A stretch of 64,000 bases of DNA from contig JAZGTN010000003.1 of the NCBI GenBank assembly GCA_037783415.1, positions 2,378,501 to 2,442,500 of the forward strand. The letters are read 5' to 3'. Shown in pieces: positions 62,873-64,000 of the stretch (position 1 is the first letter of the stretch; each line of letters begins with the position of its first letter). A model generated the notes under the pieces. That model worked only from the letters and a program-made list of their open reading frames with translations, had not been told where the DNA came from and searched no databases. Source of the DNA: Leptasterias polaris (lineage: Eukaryota > Echinodermata > Asteroidea > Forcipulatida > Asteriidae). The position numbers were made by a program, and so were the translations under genes.

Positions 62873-64000
62873 GTAAGTAGAAACTGCAGTCTTTTTGATC
62901 CGTTTCATTAAAGGGAGGGTACACTTTTGGTAAAAACTCCAAAAATTAATGACCATAACACATTACCATGATAAAGAGCACTGGAGAGCTGTTGATACTA
63001 TAAAATATTGTTAGAATTGACACCATTTGAAGTAATGTAGTCCATAACATGTTTAATTAATGAGTAATTATTTAATTAATAAGATTGTCTCTTTGTGAAA
63101 ACTGTACAAAACGTGGTCTGTGTGCAGCGCGTCGTGTGTAAACACTTCTTCTGCTGTTTGTGAAAACCCACAATTCTATGCAACAAGGGTGTTTTTTCTG
63201 TCATTATTTTCTTACAACTTCGATGACCAATTGAGGGTTTGAGGTTCGAGTCCAGTAATATTGAATTACCTGTCAACTAAGGAATGCTTATCTTAGTTGG
63301 TGGAATGCTTTGCTTGTGATTGATAGGTTGTTGGTTCATGACACTATCTGACAACCCAACCATCAATTAATGGATCGCCTGTCAATGTTTAACGTTTATA
63401 AGGTTGTGTAGTTATCAAACTTACCCTGTTATGGAGAGATTACATGTGGGGTCGGGCATAACTGGATCACTCACTGGCTGGTTAACTCAGTTGTTATACC
63501 GGTAGCACTTGTCAAGTTATTGACAGGTTTTGGGTTCAGGTTCAGGCAGCTGTTTTTGACCACCCAAAGTTGTATCTATACTTAATCTCATTATTTGTTC
63601 TGCCATAAGAAAAGGAATCAAGAGATGGGATCAAGAGATGGGATCAACTTTGGCATCAGTTGATACTTTTATTGTTCATTAAAATGAATACATTTAACTA
63701 CTGTGCTCATTATACATTATCATGTGTGCTTTTTAATAATCCTGTGTCATTTTGGTATACATTTCACGTTTTTCTTAATTGATTTGGGGTTGAACAAAGA
63801 ACAATTGACTAAAGCAGGATTTGAACCAACGACTTCCAGATTAACTTGCGGGCGCTCCACCAACTCTTAATTATAACTTGTTTTGTTTGCATGTGTGTGC
63901 TTTGAAAAGAATATCAATACTTTAAAAAATATAGTAAACATCATATTGAGTGTAATCCATGAACAATGGTGTCAAGGATCTTGTCTAACAAGTTAGCAGT
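62873..64000. other. Intron 14 sequence to the window edge
   Basis: No final SVOP exon is recognised. A TTAA-family MITE copy starts at 62912 (TTAA at 62908-62911, AGGGAGGGTACACTTTTGG) and decays by about 63235. The rest carries degenerate tRNA-like pieces (63292-63345, 63478-63545, 63810-63870). Confidence 0.6.
63810..63870 (-). mobile_element. tRNA-like SINE head, minus strand
   Basis: On the minus strand TGGTGGAGCGCC (63851-63862) and GGTTCAAATCC (63817-63827) are spaced like tRNA A and B boxes. The cloverleaf ends do not pair convincingly, so a SINE head or tRNA pseudogene is more likely than a tRNA gene. Confidence 0.5.

Overview
The window looks like nuclear DNA of a marine invertebrate, most likely an echinoderm (sea star or sea urchin type); the species cannot be named from the sequence. 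Reasons: one spliced animal gene with many introns (an SVOP/SV2-family transporter), duplicated intronless TRIM-type RING/B-box genes, CR1/L2-like LINEs, tRNA-derived SINEs, an Academ-like DNA transposon and a dense carpet of MITEs. No bacterial, organellar, rRNA or CRISPR features were seen.

Layout. 1-18.2 kb is almost entirely repeats: the end of a TA-target DNA element (to 848), a composite element with CRE-like doublets and covarying hairpins (copy 1 about 1.3-3.0 kb, copy 2 about 6.6-13.4 kb), an intact LINE nested inside copy 2 (ORF 7331-10507), two more TA-target elements (4988-6567 and 14473-15688) and a 740-bp tandem duplication (15825-17304). 18.2-38.8 kb holds two large paralogous blocks (B, 18.2-26.7 kb; C, 29.4-38.8 kb) on either side of a dead second LINE. 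Each block carries a minus-strand TRIM gene: the block C copy is intact (32805-34775) and the block B copy is frameshifted (20642-22601). A partial third block (A) lies in pieces at 3.4-5.0, 6.6 and 13.4-13.7 kb. Comparing the three blocks gives empty sites that date and define several insertions (a solo LTR, a TTAA MITE, a 599-bp element with a 9-bp target duplication).

40.9-46.3 kb is a nest: a tRNA-derived SINE holding a 68-bp perfect palindrome and a foldback insertion, followed by a complete 4318-bp DNA transposon with 28-bp perfect terminal inverted repeats and an exact 9-bp target duplication. Its broken protein combines an RNase H-like region, an XPG/FEN-like nuclease signature and a cysteine cluster, best matching the Academ superfamily. 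47.4 kb to the right edge is the SVOP-like gene on the plus strand: 14 coding exons found with consensus splice sites and continuous phase, the last exon lying beyond the window. Its introns are filled with MITEs, minisatellites, foldbacks and SINE pieces.

Function. Only two genes look live for the host: the block C TRIM protein (a probable E3 ubiquitin ligase) and the SVOP-like 12-TM vesicle transporter. Nothing suggests they work together. Most of the remaining sequence is explained by transposition, segmental duplication and local tandem duplication.
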